From assembly GCF_024498135.1 (NCBI RefSeq), contig NZ_JANHOH010000001.1, positions 496,001 to 560,000 of the forward strand: 64,000 nucleotides of DNA, given 5' to 3'. Below, in pieces: positions 34,493 through 42,856 of the stretch. The translations under genes were made by a program, and so were the position numbers. The DNA comes from Mucilaginibacter aquariorum. Its GTDB lineage: Bacteria > Bacteroidota > Bacteroidia > Sphingobacteriales > Sphingobacteriaceae. Below the pieces are notes generated by a model that made no database searches, was not told where the DNA came from, and saw nothing but the letters and a program-made list of their open reading frames with translations. The first letter of the stretch is position 1, and each line of letters starts with the position of its first letter.

Positions 34493-35654
34493 AAAGCATA
34501 CCGCTATTATCCGCCCGGCTATGGGTAATTTCGGCCGTAACGAGTGGGCTATGCTGGGCGGGCCATGCACGGTTATTAAGTTTCTGGCCGACCAGATCAT
34601 TACCGCATTATCGCCCCGATACCAATGCGCTTACGCGGATACCTCACATAACGATGACATGATGGGCTTGCCGGGCAAATTGGCCAGCGGTGCAGCTTTA
34701 GAATATACCGATCAGATAAATCATACCCAGTTAAATTACAAAGCGCCGTTAACACCATTTACACAACGCGAGCTATTTTCGGCAATGGATCTGGTATTGG
34801 TGAACGGTAACCACCAACAGGCAAAAGCACAGGTAGTAATTATTGATATCAACAAACGGGGATCTTTACAAAAACGTGTTGCGCAGTTAACCAATGTAGA
34901 GTTGTTTTTAATGGCTGATAACGCCAATGAGATCCCCGATTTTATACAAGAAGCGCTACCTAATTGGCAGGAGATACCTGTATTGAAACTGAATGATGAT
35001 ACTTTAGCGATCATTGAGTTTTTTAAAACCAAACTACAGCAAGCTAAACCTATTTTAAACGGATTAGTATTGGCCGGTGGTAAAAGTGCCCGAATGGGAT
35101 ATGATAAAGGCGCGGTGAACTGGTATGGTAAAGAGCAGCGTTACCACATGGCCGATCTGCTGAAAAAGCACTGTGTCGAAGTTTATATTTCCTGTCGTGA
35201 TACAGAGCAACAGAAAGAGATAAATGCTGAATACTTAAGTCTGCCGGATACCTTTACCGGCCTCGGCCCTTATGGTGCAATCCTGTCAGCCTTTAGGGAA
35301 CAACCTGACAGGGCATGGCTGGTTATAGCCTGCGATTTGCCATTGGTAGATGCCAATGTGCTACAGCATTTGATAGATAACCGTAACACGGCAACCATTG
35401 CTACAGCTTACCAAAGTGATTATAAAGATTTCCCTGAACCGTTGATAACTATTTATGAACCAAAAAGTTATCCAACCTTACTTCAATATTTAGCGCAAGG
35501 GTATTCTTGTCCGCGAAAGGTATTGATCAATAGCGATATAACATTGCTGCAATCATCGGAACCGGATGCTTTGGCCAATGTAAACACACCCGAAGAACTG
35601 GACAGGATCAAGCGGATCCTTCACCACAAAATAGCTGCCACCAATGCATCCTGA
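34473..35654 (+). CDS. Fused MobB-like / MobA molybdenum cofactor guanylyltransferase
   Basis: A 393-residue two-domain protein. The C-terminal ~190 residues form a MobA nucleotidyltransferase (NGLVLAGGKSARMGYDKG, then GLGPYGAILSAF and VIACDLPLVD), which makes the guanine dinucleotide cofactor. The N-terminal ~185 residues resemble MobB in layout (LGGPCTVIKFLADQII in the P-loop position, then DLVLVNGNHQQAKAQVVIID). The P-loop lacks the canonical GKT/GKS, so GTP binding is doubtful. It overlaps moaC by 20 nt and moeB by 11 nt, indicating tight translational coupling. Confidence 0.82.
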   Translation: MTLKEHKKHTAIIRPAMGNFGRNEWAMLGGPCTVIKFLADQIITALSPRYQCAYADTSHNDDMMGLPGKLASGAALEYTDQINHTQLNYKAPLTPFTQRELFSAMDLVLVNGNHQQAKAQVVIIDINKRGSLQKRVAQLTNVELFLMADNANEIPDFIQEALPNWQEIPVLKLNDDTLAIIEFFKTKLQQAKPILNGLVLAGGKSARMGYDKGAVNWYGKEQRYHMADLLKKHCVEVYISCRDTEQQKEINAEYLSLPDTFTGLGPYGAILSAFREQPDRAWLVIACDLPLVDANVLQHLIDNRNTATIATAYQSDYKDFPEPLITIYEPKSYPTLLQYLAQGYSCPRKVLINSDITLLQSSEPDALANVNTPEELDRIKRILHHKIAATNAS

Positions 35655-36699
35655 TCTGTTACGATATAGTTGCCAGGTAGCATTACCCGGTTTTGGCGAA
35701 GCATCGCAGCAGTTATTGCAGAACGCCAAAGTACTTGTAGTGGGTGCAGGTGGCTTAGGTTGCCCTTCGGCTCAATACCTGGCAGCAAGCGGCGTTGGTA
35801 CTGTAGGTATTGCCGATTTTGATACGGTATCCATCAGTAACCTGCACAGGCAGGTTTTGTATAATCCATCGGATGTAGGCCAGTTAAAAGCAGAGGTTGC
35901 CTGTGAGCGATTACAAAAGCAAAATCCGGGTATAAAACTGGTGCCGCATACTGCAAAAATCACTTCAGGCAATGTGATGCAAGTTATTGAAGGTTATGAT
36001 ATTGTAATAGATGGTACAGACAACTTCGATACCCGTTATTTACTGAATGATGCTGGGGTATTAGCAGGCAAACCTATAGTCTATGGTGCTATATACCAAT
36101 ACGAGGGACAAGTTGCCGTATGGAATGTGCTAAATAAAGACGGCACCTGCTCACCCAATTACCGCGACCTATTTCCGCAGGTAGACGCTACTCAGATCCC
36201 TAACTGTACCGAAGGTGGGGTAATACCTACGCTCGCCGGAATAATTGGTTGTATGCAGGCTAATGAGGTGATAAAGTACATTACTAAAGCTGGAGAGGTG
36301 TTGGCCGGTAAAGTGTTGGTATTTGATGCCCAAACTATGCAAAGCCGCATTATTAAGATCGGTACCACTACTAAAACCAATATCACAGCATTGCAAAAAA
36401 CGGCAGATATCCCAACTATTACGGCTACTGAAGCAAAAAAAGGTCTTGCCAATGATACTATAGAATTGGTTGATGTTCGCACTGATCAGGAACGCGATGA
36501 ATTTGACATCGGCGGGATGCATTTTGAACTGGATGAGGTAGAAGATAACCTGGATGAATTTGAAGCCGGTAAATCGTATGTATTCTATTGTTCGTCTGGA
36601 AAAAGGAGTGGAGAAGCTGTGAAATTACTTCAGCAGAGGTTGCCGGGTGTTAAAGCTTATTCTTTGGAAGGTGGGTTAGGTTCCTGGAACCAGGATTAA
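35644..36699 (+). CDS. moeB: MoeB/ThiF-type adenylyltransferase with C-terminal rhodanese domain
   Basis: A 351-residue protein: E1-like ATP-binding domain (VLVVGAGGLGCPSAQYLAASG, residues ~30-50; DGTDNFDTRYLLND) followed by a rhodanese domain with active-site loop YCSSGKRSG near the C-terminus. It adenylates the Gly-Gly end of MoaD and, through the rhodanese part, can deliver sulfur, like eukaryotic MOCS3. The usual Zn-binding CxxC of MoeB is replaced by NYRDLFP, and an NCTEGGV cysteine is kept, as in the rhodanese-fused group. A repeat follows directly at its stop codon. Confidence 0.9.
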   Translation: MHPDLLRYSCQVALPGFGEASQQLLQNAKVLVVGAGGLGCPSAQYLAASGVGTVGIADFDTVSISNLHRQVLYNPSDVGQLKAEVACERLQKQNPGIKLVPHTAKITSGNVMQVIEGYDIVIDGTDNFDTRYLLNDAGVLAGKPIVYGAIYQYEGQVAVWNVLNKDGTCSPNYRDLFPQVDATQIPNCTEGGVIPTLAGIIGCMQANEVIKYITKAGEVLAGKVLVFDAQTMQSRIIKIGTTTKTNITALQKTADIPTITATEAKKGLANDTIELVDVRTDQERDEFDIGGMHFELDEVEDNLDEFEAGKSYVFYCSSGKRSGEAVKLLQQRLPGVKAYSLEGGLGSWNQD

Positions 36700-36789
36700 G
36701 CGGATTTTTTATGATTAAAAGGATTTTGATTTGCATAATTATCACTCCAATCAAATACCTAAATCCGTTTCATCGTAAGAATCTCGGTC
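36693..36789. repeat. Cargo-free copy of the GxxExxY-type inverted repeat
   Basis: Left arm 36693-36731 (GGATTAAGCGGATTTTTTA... GGATTTTGATT) and right arm 36749-36789 (AATCAAATACC... GAATCTCGGTC) match the two arms at 25002 and 25487 in order and orientation, but only 17 nt lies between them. The left arm contains the TAA stop of moeB. The right arm contains the stop of the convergent moaE. It thus fills the gap between two stop codons. Confidence 0.7.
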
Positions 36790-37207
36790 ACGGATGTGCT
36801 GCTACCCACACCTCTCCATCTTCAAAAAACTCTTTTTTCCAGATGGGCACCGTTTGCTTTAGGGTGTCTATGATGTAACGGCAGGCTTCAAAAGCAGCGT
36901 CGCGATGCGCGGCAGATACGGCAATAATTACCGGTATCTCGCCAACCTGCAACGTTCCTGTACGGTGATGTACCAACACCTTTTGCACCGGCCACTTATC
37001 AAATGCTTGTTTAGTTATCTTTTCTATTTCATTGATAGCCATTTTGTTATAGGCTTCAAATTCAAGTTTTAATACCGGCTTACCTTTGGTGGCATTACGC
37101 ACTGTTCCAATAAAGACATCTATGCCCCCGGAGTCTGGCGACATAATCCAGTCTATGCAGGCCTGGATGTTTAATGGTTCGGTATGTATCTCTATTTGGG
37201 TTTGCAT
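36788..37207 (-). CDS. moaE: Molybdopterin synthase catalytic subunit MoaE
   Basis: A 139-residue protein that transfers sulfur from MoaD thiocarboxylate to cyclic pyranopterin. It has the GGIDVFIGTVRNATKGKPV segment, LEFEAYNKMA, VLVHHRTGTLQVGEI and the KKEFFEDGEVWV active-site lysines. I chose the ATG at 37207 rather than the upstream GTG because a GGAGG sits 5 nt before it, an unusual Shine-Dalgarno-like site for this phylum. The ATG also lies 1 nt after the moaD stop. It forms one complex with MoaD. Confidence 0.93.
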   Translation of the reverse strand: MQTQIEIHTEPLNIQACIDWIMSPDSGGIDVFIGTVRNATKGKPVLKLEFEAYNKMAINEIEKITKQAFDKWPVQKVLVHHRTGTLQVGEIPVIIAVSAAHRDAAFEACRYIIDTLKQTVPIWKKEFFEDGEVWVAAHP

Positions 37208-37208
37208 G

Positions 37209-37451
37209 TTATCCTCCACTAACAGGCGGTATAATCGCCACTTCGTCGCGATCTGTTATTACCCCGCCATCTTCCGCATATTCATTATTAACCGCCACCA
37301 TGTAGCTGGCCAGGTGTTTTAATCTGGGGTACTTCTCTTCCAGCGATGTTTTCAAATCGGCAGTAGTGGCATTATCGGCCAACGCAACCGTTACCGATGC
37401 CCCTCCGAATATATCTTTGGCAATGCCGAATGCGAGTACGGTTATTTCCAT
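37209..37451 (-). CDS. moaD: Molybdopterin synthase sulfur carrier subunit MoaD
   Basis: An 80-residue ubiquitin-fold protein ending in the essential Gly-Gly (PPVSGG). EITVLAFGIAKDIFGG at the start and DEVAIIPPVSGG at the end are typical. The C-terminal glycine is adenylated by MoeB and thiocarboxylated. I start it at the ATG at 37451; the frame can be extended six residues to 37469, but the shorter start matches family length. The stop lies 1 nt before the moaE ATG. Confidence 0.93.
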   Translation of the reverse strand: MEITVLAFGIAKDIFGGASVTVALADNATTADLKTSLEEKYPRLKHLASYMVAVNNEYAEDGGVITDRDEVAIIPPVSGG

Positions 37452-37548
37452 AATGCAAATATGCAACAATCTTGTTCATAACATCAATAACACGTACTAG
37501 TTGTGGCAAAAGAAGAACAATACTTTGCGCTAAATTGTATATTTGAAT

Positions 37549-38424
37549 ATGGCTGCAAATGCTGTTTTACAAATACCGGTTACTTGTGTTACCAATGGCG
37601 AAAGCGAAGAGCTAAACGACGCTATTGCCATCGAAGAACCTTTAGAGATCCGCCTGGAGCACGGCCCTGCTGCGGAACGTAAAGTGCAAAATATATCCGT
37701 TACCATGCGTACACCCGGTAACGATGCCGAACTGGCCACCGGCTTTTTATTTACCGAAGGAATCATTAAAAATGCTTTGGATATTCAGCAGGTAGCGCAC
37801 TGCTTTATTGCCTGCACCGAAAACCGGGAAAACGTGATACAGGTTAGTTTAGCTGAAAACATAACCCCACATCTGCAAAATACCGAGCGCAATTTTTATA
37901 CTACTTCCAGCTGCGGGGTTTGCGGCAAAAGTTCAATAGATGCTATCCGCACAGTTAGTAGCTATGAAAATAATTTTCCCGATAATAGTATCATCAATAC
38001 AGATGTGTTAACCACATTACCGGGGATATTAAAAAAGCATCAAAAAGTATTTGCAGATACCGGCGGTTTGCATGCCTCAGCTTTGTTTAGTGCAGAAGGT
38101 GAATTGCTTTTGCTTCGCGAGGACGTAGGCAGGCATAATGCTTTGGATAAACTGATTGGTGCAGCCATCAATCAAAATATATTGCCTTTAAACAGATCGG
38201 TTTTGCTGCTAAGCGGAAGGGCAAGTTTTGAATTGGTGCAGAAGGCCGCTATGGCAGGCATTAATATCATCGCCGCGGTGGGTGCGCCATCCAGTTTGGC
38301 GGTGCAGCTGGCGCAAGAGTTTAACATTACACTTGTCGGTTTTTTACGCGGACAACGGTTTAATATTTACACAGCGCCACAGCGCATTTTAATACCGAGT
38401 TATGAAGATTCGCATCAAAAATAA
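37549..38424 (+). CDS. fdhD: Formate dehydrogenase accessory sulfurtransferase FdhD
   Basis: A 291-residue protein that carries sulfur from a cysteine desulfurase to the bis-MGD cofactor of formate dehydrogenases. The essential cysteine motif SSCGVCGK (CxxC, residues ~124-131) is present, with EDVGRHNALDKLIG and LLSGRASFELVQKA. The start is the ATG at 37549; a TTG two codons upstream gives the same frame. It precedes a small gene and the YdeP-like oxidoreductase with overlapping ends, so that enzyme is its probable client. Confidence 0.95.
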   Translation: MAANAVLQIPVTCVTNGESEELNDAIAIEEPLEIRLEHGPAAERKVQNISVTMRTPGNDAELATGFLFTEGIIKNALDIQQVAHCFIACTENRENVIQVSLAENITPHLQNTERNFYTTSSCGVCGKSSIDAIRTVSSYENNFPDNSIINTDVLTTLPGILKKHQKVFADTGGLHASALFSAEGELLLLREDVGRHNALDKLIGAAINQNILPLNRSVLLLSGRASFELVQKAAMAGINIIAAVGAPSSLAVQLAQEFNITLVGFLRGQRFNIYTAPQRILIPSYEDSHQK

Positions 38425-38755
38425 TGGTTTACGATACAGGCTTACCCGCAGCGAGGTGGAGGCCTTTGCCCTTGATGGTGTATTTAAAGAAAAGATACAA
38501 ATAGGCGATGACGCACTTACGTATGTATTGCAGCGCACAGTGGAGGAGGTGCTTTCGGCATCCTTTAAAAACAATATTATTACCATGCTGGTGCCCGAGA
38601 AAATGGCCGATGAATGGACAGGTACAGACCAGGTTGGCTTCGAACATAAAACAAACGACCTGCATTTGCTTGTCGAAAAAGATTTTACCTGCCTGGATAA
38701 CGTGGACGAAGACCAGAGTGATAATTACCCCAACCCCTTAGCAGCAAAGTCATGA
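38402..38755 (+). CDS. Small conserved-looking protein between fdhD and the oxidoreductase
   Basis: A 117-residue soluble protein (KIRIKNNGLRYRLTRSEVEAFA at the start, then DALTYVLQRTVEEV, and an acidic C-terminus with DLHLLVEKDFTCLDN). It overlaps fdhD by 23 nt and the oxidoreductase by 4 nt (ATGA), so it is translated in step with both. It resembles short uncharacterised proteins that accompany FdhD/YdeP genes in Bacteroidota. A chaperone or assembly role is inference only. Confidence 0.72.
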   Translation: MKIRIKNNGLRYRLTRSEVEAFALDGVFKEKIQIGDDALTYVLQRTVEEVLSASFKNNIITMLVPEKMADEWTGTDQVGFEHKTNDLHLLVEKDFTCLDNVDEDQSDNYPNPLAAKS

Positions 38756-41064
38756 GCAAGGAAAACGAACAACCCGCAGCAGAGAATCCGGAAACACTGC
38801 ATAAATTAACAGTTAGCCAACCAAAAAAATGGGCAGCGGGAATGCCTGCTGTAACGGCGGCGCTAAAGGATGTTTTTGAAGAGACGGGCGCCATTCGCGG
38901 GCCGGGTGCTTTGTTTAGCATGAACCAAAAGGGAGGGTTTGACTGCTCCAGCTGTGCCTGGCCTGATCCGGATGATGACCGGTCGCCCGTAGCAGAATAT
39001 TGCGAGAATGGGGCAAAGGCTTTGGCTGAAGAAGCTACCACAAAAAAGCTAACGCCAGAGTTTTTCGCGCAAAACGCTGTGGTCGATTTGGCTAAACTGG
39101 ATGATATGGAGATAGGGAAGAAAGGCCGTATAGCGCAGCCCGTTTACCTGCCGAAGGGTGGCACGCACTATCAGCCTATAAGCTGGCATGACGCTTTCCA
39201 TAAAATAGGCGATAAGCTGAATAGTCTGGCCTCGCCAAACGAAGCGGCCTTTTATACTTCCGGGCGTACAAGCAACGAGGCATCTTTCGTATACCAGCTT
39301 TTTGTGCGCGAATATGGCACCAACAACATGCCCGATTGCTCTAATATGTGTCATGAATCTACCAGTACCGCATTGGCCGAGGCCATTGGTATTGGCAAGG
39401 GTACAGTTACATTGAATGATTTTTACGACACAGACGTGATCATCATTATGGGGCAAAACCCGGGCACTAACCATCCAAGAATGCTCACCGCCCTGGAAAA
39501 AGCCAAAAATAATGGCTCTAAGATCATTGCTATAAACCCGCTGTATGAGGCCGGGTTGATGGCATTTAAAAATCCACAAACGGTGAAGGGCATATTAGGT
39601 TTTAGCACTCAACTGGCCGACTTATACCTCCAAGTGCAAATAAACGGCGATATGGCCCTGTTAAAGGCCTTAGAAAAGCTTTTGTATGATGCAGAGATGC
39701 AGGAACCCGGCAAAGTGTTTGACAGGCAATTTATTGAGAAAAGTACGGTTGGTTATGAAGAATTTATCAGCCGTGTAAAACACTTTGATGTAGATGCTCT
39801 TTGTGCCGCGGCTGGTGTGCCGGTTGAGCAGATGAAACAGGCCGCAGACACGATTAAACATAAAAGTAAGATCATTATTTGCTGGGCCATGGGTATCACA
39901 CAGCATAAGAACGGTGTAAATGCCGTTAAGGAAATTGTGAACCTTACTCTGCTTAAAGGCAGTATTGGCAAAGCAGGCGCCGGATTATGCCCCGTACGCG
40001 GGCATAGTAACGTACAGGGCAATCGCACCATGATGATCTATGATAAGCCTTACAAAAAGCAATTAGATAAGCTAAAAGAAGTATTTGGCTTTGAACCACC
40101 GCGCGAACATGGTTACGATGTGGTAGGCTCTATAAAAGCTATGCATGAGGGCAAACTGAAAGTGTTTTTTGCTATGGGAGGTAATTTTCTTTCGGCTACG
40201 CCGGATACTACTTTTACCGCCGAAGCCATGCGAAAGCTGGAGATGAGCGTGCATGTATCTACCAAGCTTAACCGCAGCCATTTGGTACATGGCGAGGAAG
40301 CTATTATTCTACCTACACTTTCCCGCAGTGATAAGGACGTAGTACACGGCGAAGACCAGTTTATTAGTTGCGAAAACTCGATGGGGGTGGTGCAATCATC
40401 CAAAGGAATCTTAGAGCCAATATCTGAAGAACTGCTGAACGAAACCCAGATAGTTTGCGAACTGGCCAAAGCTACATTAGGGAGCCGTACAGTAATAGAT
40501 TGGGATAAGTATGCCAATAGCTATGATGCCGTTCGCGATGCAATAGGGCAGGTGATACCGGGCTTTGAAAATTATAATCAACGCGTACGGTTGCCGGGAG
40601 GCTTTTATCTCCCCAATGCGCCACGCGAGGGTAAATTTGAAACAGAAGAGTTTAAAGATAAAGCCCCGTTCACTATTACACAGTTACCAGATCATCAAAT
40701 GGCTGACGATGAATATATGATGACCACCATCCGCAGTCACGACCAGTTTAATACCACTATTTACGGTATGCAGGATAGGTACCGGGGTATCCATAACGAG
40801 CGCCGGGTAATATTCATGAACCCTAAAGACATAGCCAAAGCTGGTTTTATACAGGGCGATAAGGTAGACCTGTTCAACTATCACGACGACATCGAACGTG
40901 TAGCCCGTTTGTTTATCATTGTACCTTACAATATCCCCGAACGCAACACCGCAACCTATTATCCCGAAGGAAATGTATTAGTACCTATAAACAGTGTAGC
41001 CGAAAAAAGCAATTGCCCTACAAGTAAGCTGGTATTTATTAAGATAAGGAAGCATGACGGATAA
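38752..41064 (+). CDS. FdhF/YdeP-family molybdopterin oxidoreductase
   Basis: A 770-residue molybdopterin-guanine-dinucleotide enzyme of the YdeP type. The N-terminal MNQKGGFDCSSCAWPDPDD holds a CxxC that binds a [4Fe-4S] cluster in related proteins. CSNMCHESTSTAL supplies a probable Mo-ligand Cys region, and IIIMGQNPGTNHPRM, CPVRGHSNVQGNRTM and the C-terminal dinucleotide-binding TTIRSHDQFNTTIY follow. There is no selenocysteine. YdeP relatives are linked to acid resistance and resemble formate dehydrogenase, but the substrate is unproven. No signal peptide is present, so it is cytoplasmic. It closes the molybdenum block. Confidence 0.9.
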   Translation: MSKENEQPAAENPETLHKLTVSQPKKWAAGMPAVTAALKDVFEETGAIRGPGALFSMNQKGGFDCSSCAWPDPDDDRSPVAEYCENGAKALAEEATTKKLTPEFFAQNAVVDLAKLDDMEIGKKGRIAQPVYLPKGGTHYQPISWHDAFHKIGDKLNSLASPNEAAFYTSGRTSNEASFVYQLFVREYGTNNMPDCSNMCHESTSTALAEAIGIGKGTVTLNDFYDTDVIIIMGQNPGTNHPRMLTALEKAKNNGSKIIAINPLYEAGLMAFKNPQTVKGILGFSTQLADLYLQVQINGDMALLKALEKLLYDAEMQEPGKVFDRQFIEKSTVGYEEFISRVKHFDVDALCAAAGVPVEQMKQAADTIKHKSKIIICWAMGITQHKNGVNAVKEIVNLTLLKGSIGKAGAGLCPVRGHSNVQGNRTMMIYDKPYKKQLDKLKEVFGFEPPREHGYDVVGSIKAMHEGKLKVFFAMGGNFLSATPDTTFTAEAMRKLEMSVHVSTKLNRSHLVHGEEAIILPTLSRSDKDVVHGEDQFISCENSMGVVQSSKGILEPISEELLNETQIVCELAKATLGSRTVIDWDKYANSYDAVRDAIGQVIPGFENYNQRVRLPGGFYLPNAPREGKFETEEFKDKAPFTITQLPDHQMADDEYMMTTIRSHDQFNTTIYGMQDRYRGIHNERRVIFMNPKDIAKAGFIQGDKVDLFNYHDDIERVARLFIIVPYNIPERNTATYYPEGNVLVPINSVAEKSNCPTSKLVFIKIRKHDG

Positions 41065-41074
41065 GTAACAACCT

Positions 41075-41173
41075 TGTCATTTCGAACAAGGTACGAGGAG
41101 AAATCTTGTTCGATATAGCAGGTCGGCTACAAGCATATAATAACAAGATTTCTCTCTGTCGTTCGAAATGACA
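41075..41173. repeat. 99-bp TGTCATTTCGAAC inverted repeat
   Basis: Outer arms TGTCATTTCGAAC (41075-41087) and GTTCGAAATGACA (41161-41173), and inner arms GAGAAATCTTGTT (41098-41110) and AACAAGATTTCTC (41142-41154), all match perfectly. It lies between the oxidoreductase and the convergent small gene and could also terminate transcription. The sequence is of the dispersed palindrome kind I recall from Bacteroidota spacers. Confidence 0.8.
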
Positions 41174-41183
41174 GGCGTGTAGC

Positions 41184-41597
41184 CTATTTGCTATTATACG
41201 CCCTTAACAACTCCTCCACCAAAATACCATTGATAGTCATGCCGGTTAGGTTACAATCACTTATAGCTATATCGCTTAAGTTACAATCAGTTATCGTACT
41301 GCCATGCAAATCGCAATCTTCAAATTTCAATGGGCGTTGTTTGGCATTAGGGTCGTAATACATATGTCCTTCTGGCGGCATACCAATGCTGTGGATGTAA
41401 GCGCCACCCATCTGTGCGCCGTTTATTTCCAGATCGCTCAGGTTTGCATCTGATATTTTAACGCTGGTGGCCGATACGTCGTTCATTTCCAATCCATTAA
41501 TGCACGACATCGTGATCTTTGAGTTCTCAATCCTTGCTTCGTGCACATTGAGTTGTTTCGCGCTGTTTATTATCTCTATTAATTCCATAATAGTCAT
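41184..41597 (-). CDS. Pentapeptide-repeat-like protein
   Basis: A 137-residue protein with loose A(D/N)Lxx-like repeats: SDANLSDLEINGAQMGGAYI, then CDLHGSTITDCNLSDIAISD, then CNLTGMTINGI. This predicts a right-handed beta-helix. The start is chosen at the ATG at 41597 (MTIMEL); a longer frame reaches 41657 but adds a poor Cys-rich stretch, and an ATG at 41588 is also possible. Function is unknown; such proteins serve as scaffolds or DNA mimics. Confidence 0.65.
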   Translation of the reverse strand: MTIMELIEIINSAKQLNVHEARIENSKITMSCINGLEMNDVSATSVKISDANLSDLEINGAQMGGAYIHSIGMPPEGHMYYDPNAKQRPLKFEDCDLHGSTITDCNLSDIAISDCNLTGMTINGILVEELLRAYNSK

Positions 41598-41710
41598 TAT
41601 TGGTATAGTATAAAGGTCGCAAAAAATGCAGCCCGTATTAGGGGTTTTTTGCGCCAAAAACAGGGGTTTTAACGACTTTTTTTCGCCCCAAAAACGGATT
41701 TAAAACGCCA

Positions 41711-42133
41711 TTACTCGCCCCAGGCAGTAATTACTAGGCTTCGGCTGCCACCATAATTGCGGTGCTCGCATAAATAAATACCCTGCCATGTTCCCAAAGC
41801 TAATCGCCCGTTACGGATGGGGATAGTTACCGAGCTTCCCAGCATAGCGGCTTTCAAATGCGCAGGCATATCATCCGAGCCTTCGTCATCGTGGCGATAG
41901 TCGGGGTCATTTTCGGGCACGACTTTGTTGAAATACATTTCAAAGTCCTGCCTTACGGTTGGGTCGGCATTTTCATTTATACTTAACGACGCTGATGTAT
42001 GCTGAATAAATACCTGGCAGATGCCTGTTTTTATTTCGCCGATTTGGGGCAAGGCATTCACAACTTCGTTTGTAATGATATGGAAACCCCTTCTGCGCTG
42101 GTTTAAATCAAGTATTTGCTGAAATATTTTCAT
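41711..42133 (-). CDS. YjbQ/UPF0047 family protein (secondary thiamine-phosphate synthase type)
   Basis: A 140-residue protein with the family signature: GIHITNEVVNALP-like start (FHIITNEVVNALPQI), CQVFIQHTSASLSINENADP (with His), HLKAAMLGSSVTIPI and GTWQGIYLCEHR. Residual thiamine-phosphate-synthase activity has been reported for E. coli YjbQ, but the true role is unclear. Length is normal. It is separated from the upstream acetyltransferase by a 288-bp AT-rich spacer in which I see nothing distinct. Confidence 0.9.
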   Translation of the reverse strand: MKIFQQILDLNQRRRGFHIITNEVVNALPQIGEIKTGICQVFIQHTSASLSINENADPTVRQDFEMYFNKVVPENDPDYRHDDEGSDDMPAHLKAAMLGSSVTIPIRNGRLALGTWQGIYLCEHRNYGGSRSLVITAWGE

Positions 42134-42421
42134 TATTGTAAGTAGGTAAGCAAGGTAGTAAAATGCTTGTTATTGAAAACTGGATTTATCAGTTGCATTA
42201 CCATTATACTTTGTTTATGGTGCATATTCAGTTATGATAAATCATCAAGCAAAAACTAAACCAACAACATAGAGCCCGTTGTAGGTACAAATATTTCTGA
42301 TTACAATTGTTGTATGGTATTTTAAATGATGATTGCAAATAGTCGTTTAAATGAAAAGCGGTCAGGCAGCAACTATCAAAACAAAACAACACCAATAATT
42401 GCTTTAAAATAAAACCGATAT

Positions 42422-42856
42422 ATGAACATTGAACTAAAACCGGCTGAACTGTACAGGGATAATGTTATAGAACTATTAACTACCGAAAAGCTCCCTACAA
42501 GCGACCTCCCAGGGATACTGAATAACTTTGTTGTAGCGGTAAATAACCAAACCGTAACCGGTGTTGCAGGGCTGGAAGTTTACGGCAATTATGGGCTGTT
42601 GCGTTCACTGGCTGTTAACCAAAACTCGCGTGGTAGGGGTATAGCTGCCCATCTGCTTAGTAAAATTGAAACACTGGCTGCTGAAAAAGGACTTGAAGCT
42701 ATATATCTGCTTACCGAAACTGCTAAAGATTATTTTGAGCGCAAAGGTTATGAGCATATCGCCCGTATGGATATCCCTGAAGAGGTAAAAGCATCATCAG
42801 AGTTTACACATGTTTGCCCGGAATCGGCAACGGCTATGCAAAAATCGTTGAATTAG
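42422..42856 (+). CDS. GNAT acetyltransferase, ArsN2-like
   Basis: A 144-residue N-acetyltransferase. LTTEKLPTSDLPGILNNFVVAV and GVAGLEVYGNYGLLRSLAVNQNSRGRGIAAHLL (acetyl-CoA pyrophosphate loop RGRGIA) followed by IYLLTETAKDYFERKGYEH match the ArsN2 branch linked to arsenic resistance. There is no arsenic gene nearby, so the substrate is unproven. Its last 4 nt overlap the convergent sigma-factor gene. Confidence 0.82.
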   Translation: MNIELKPAELYRDNVIELLTTEKLPTSDLPGILNNFVVAVNNQTVTGVAGLEVYGNYGLLRSLAVNQNSRGRGIAAHLLSKIETLAAEKGLEAIYLLTETAKDYFERKGYEHIARMDIPEEVKASSEFTHVCPESATAMQKSLN

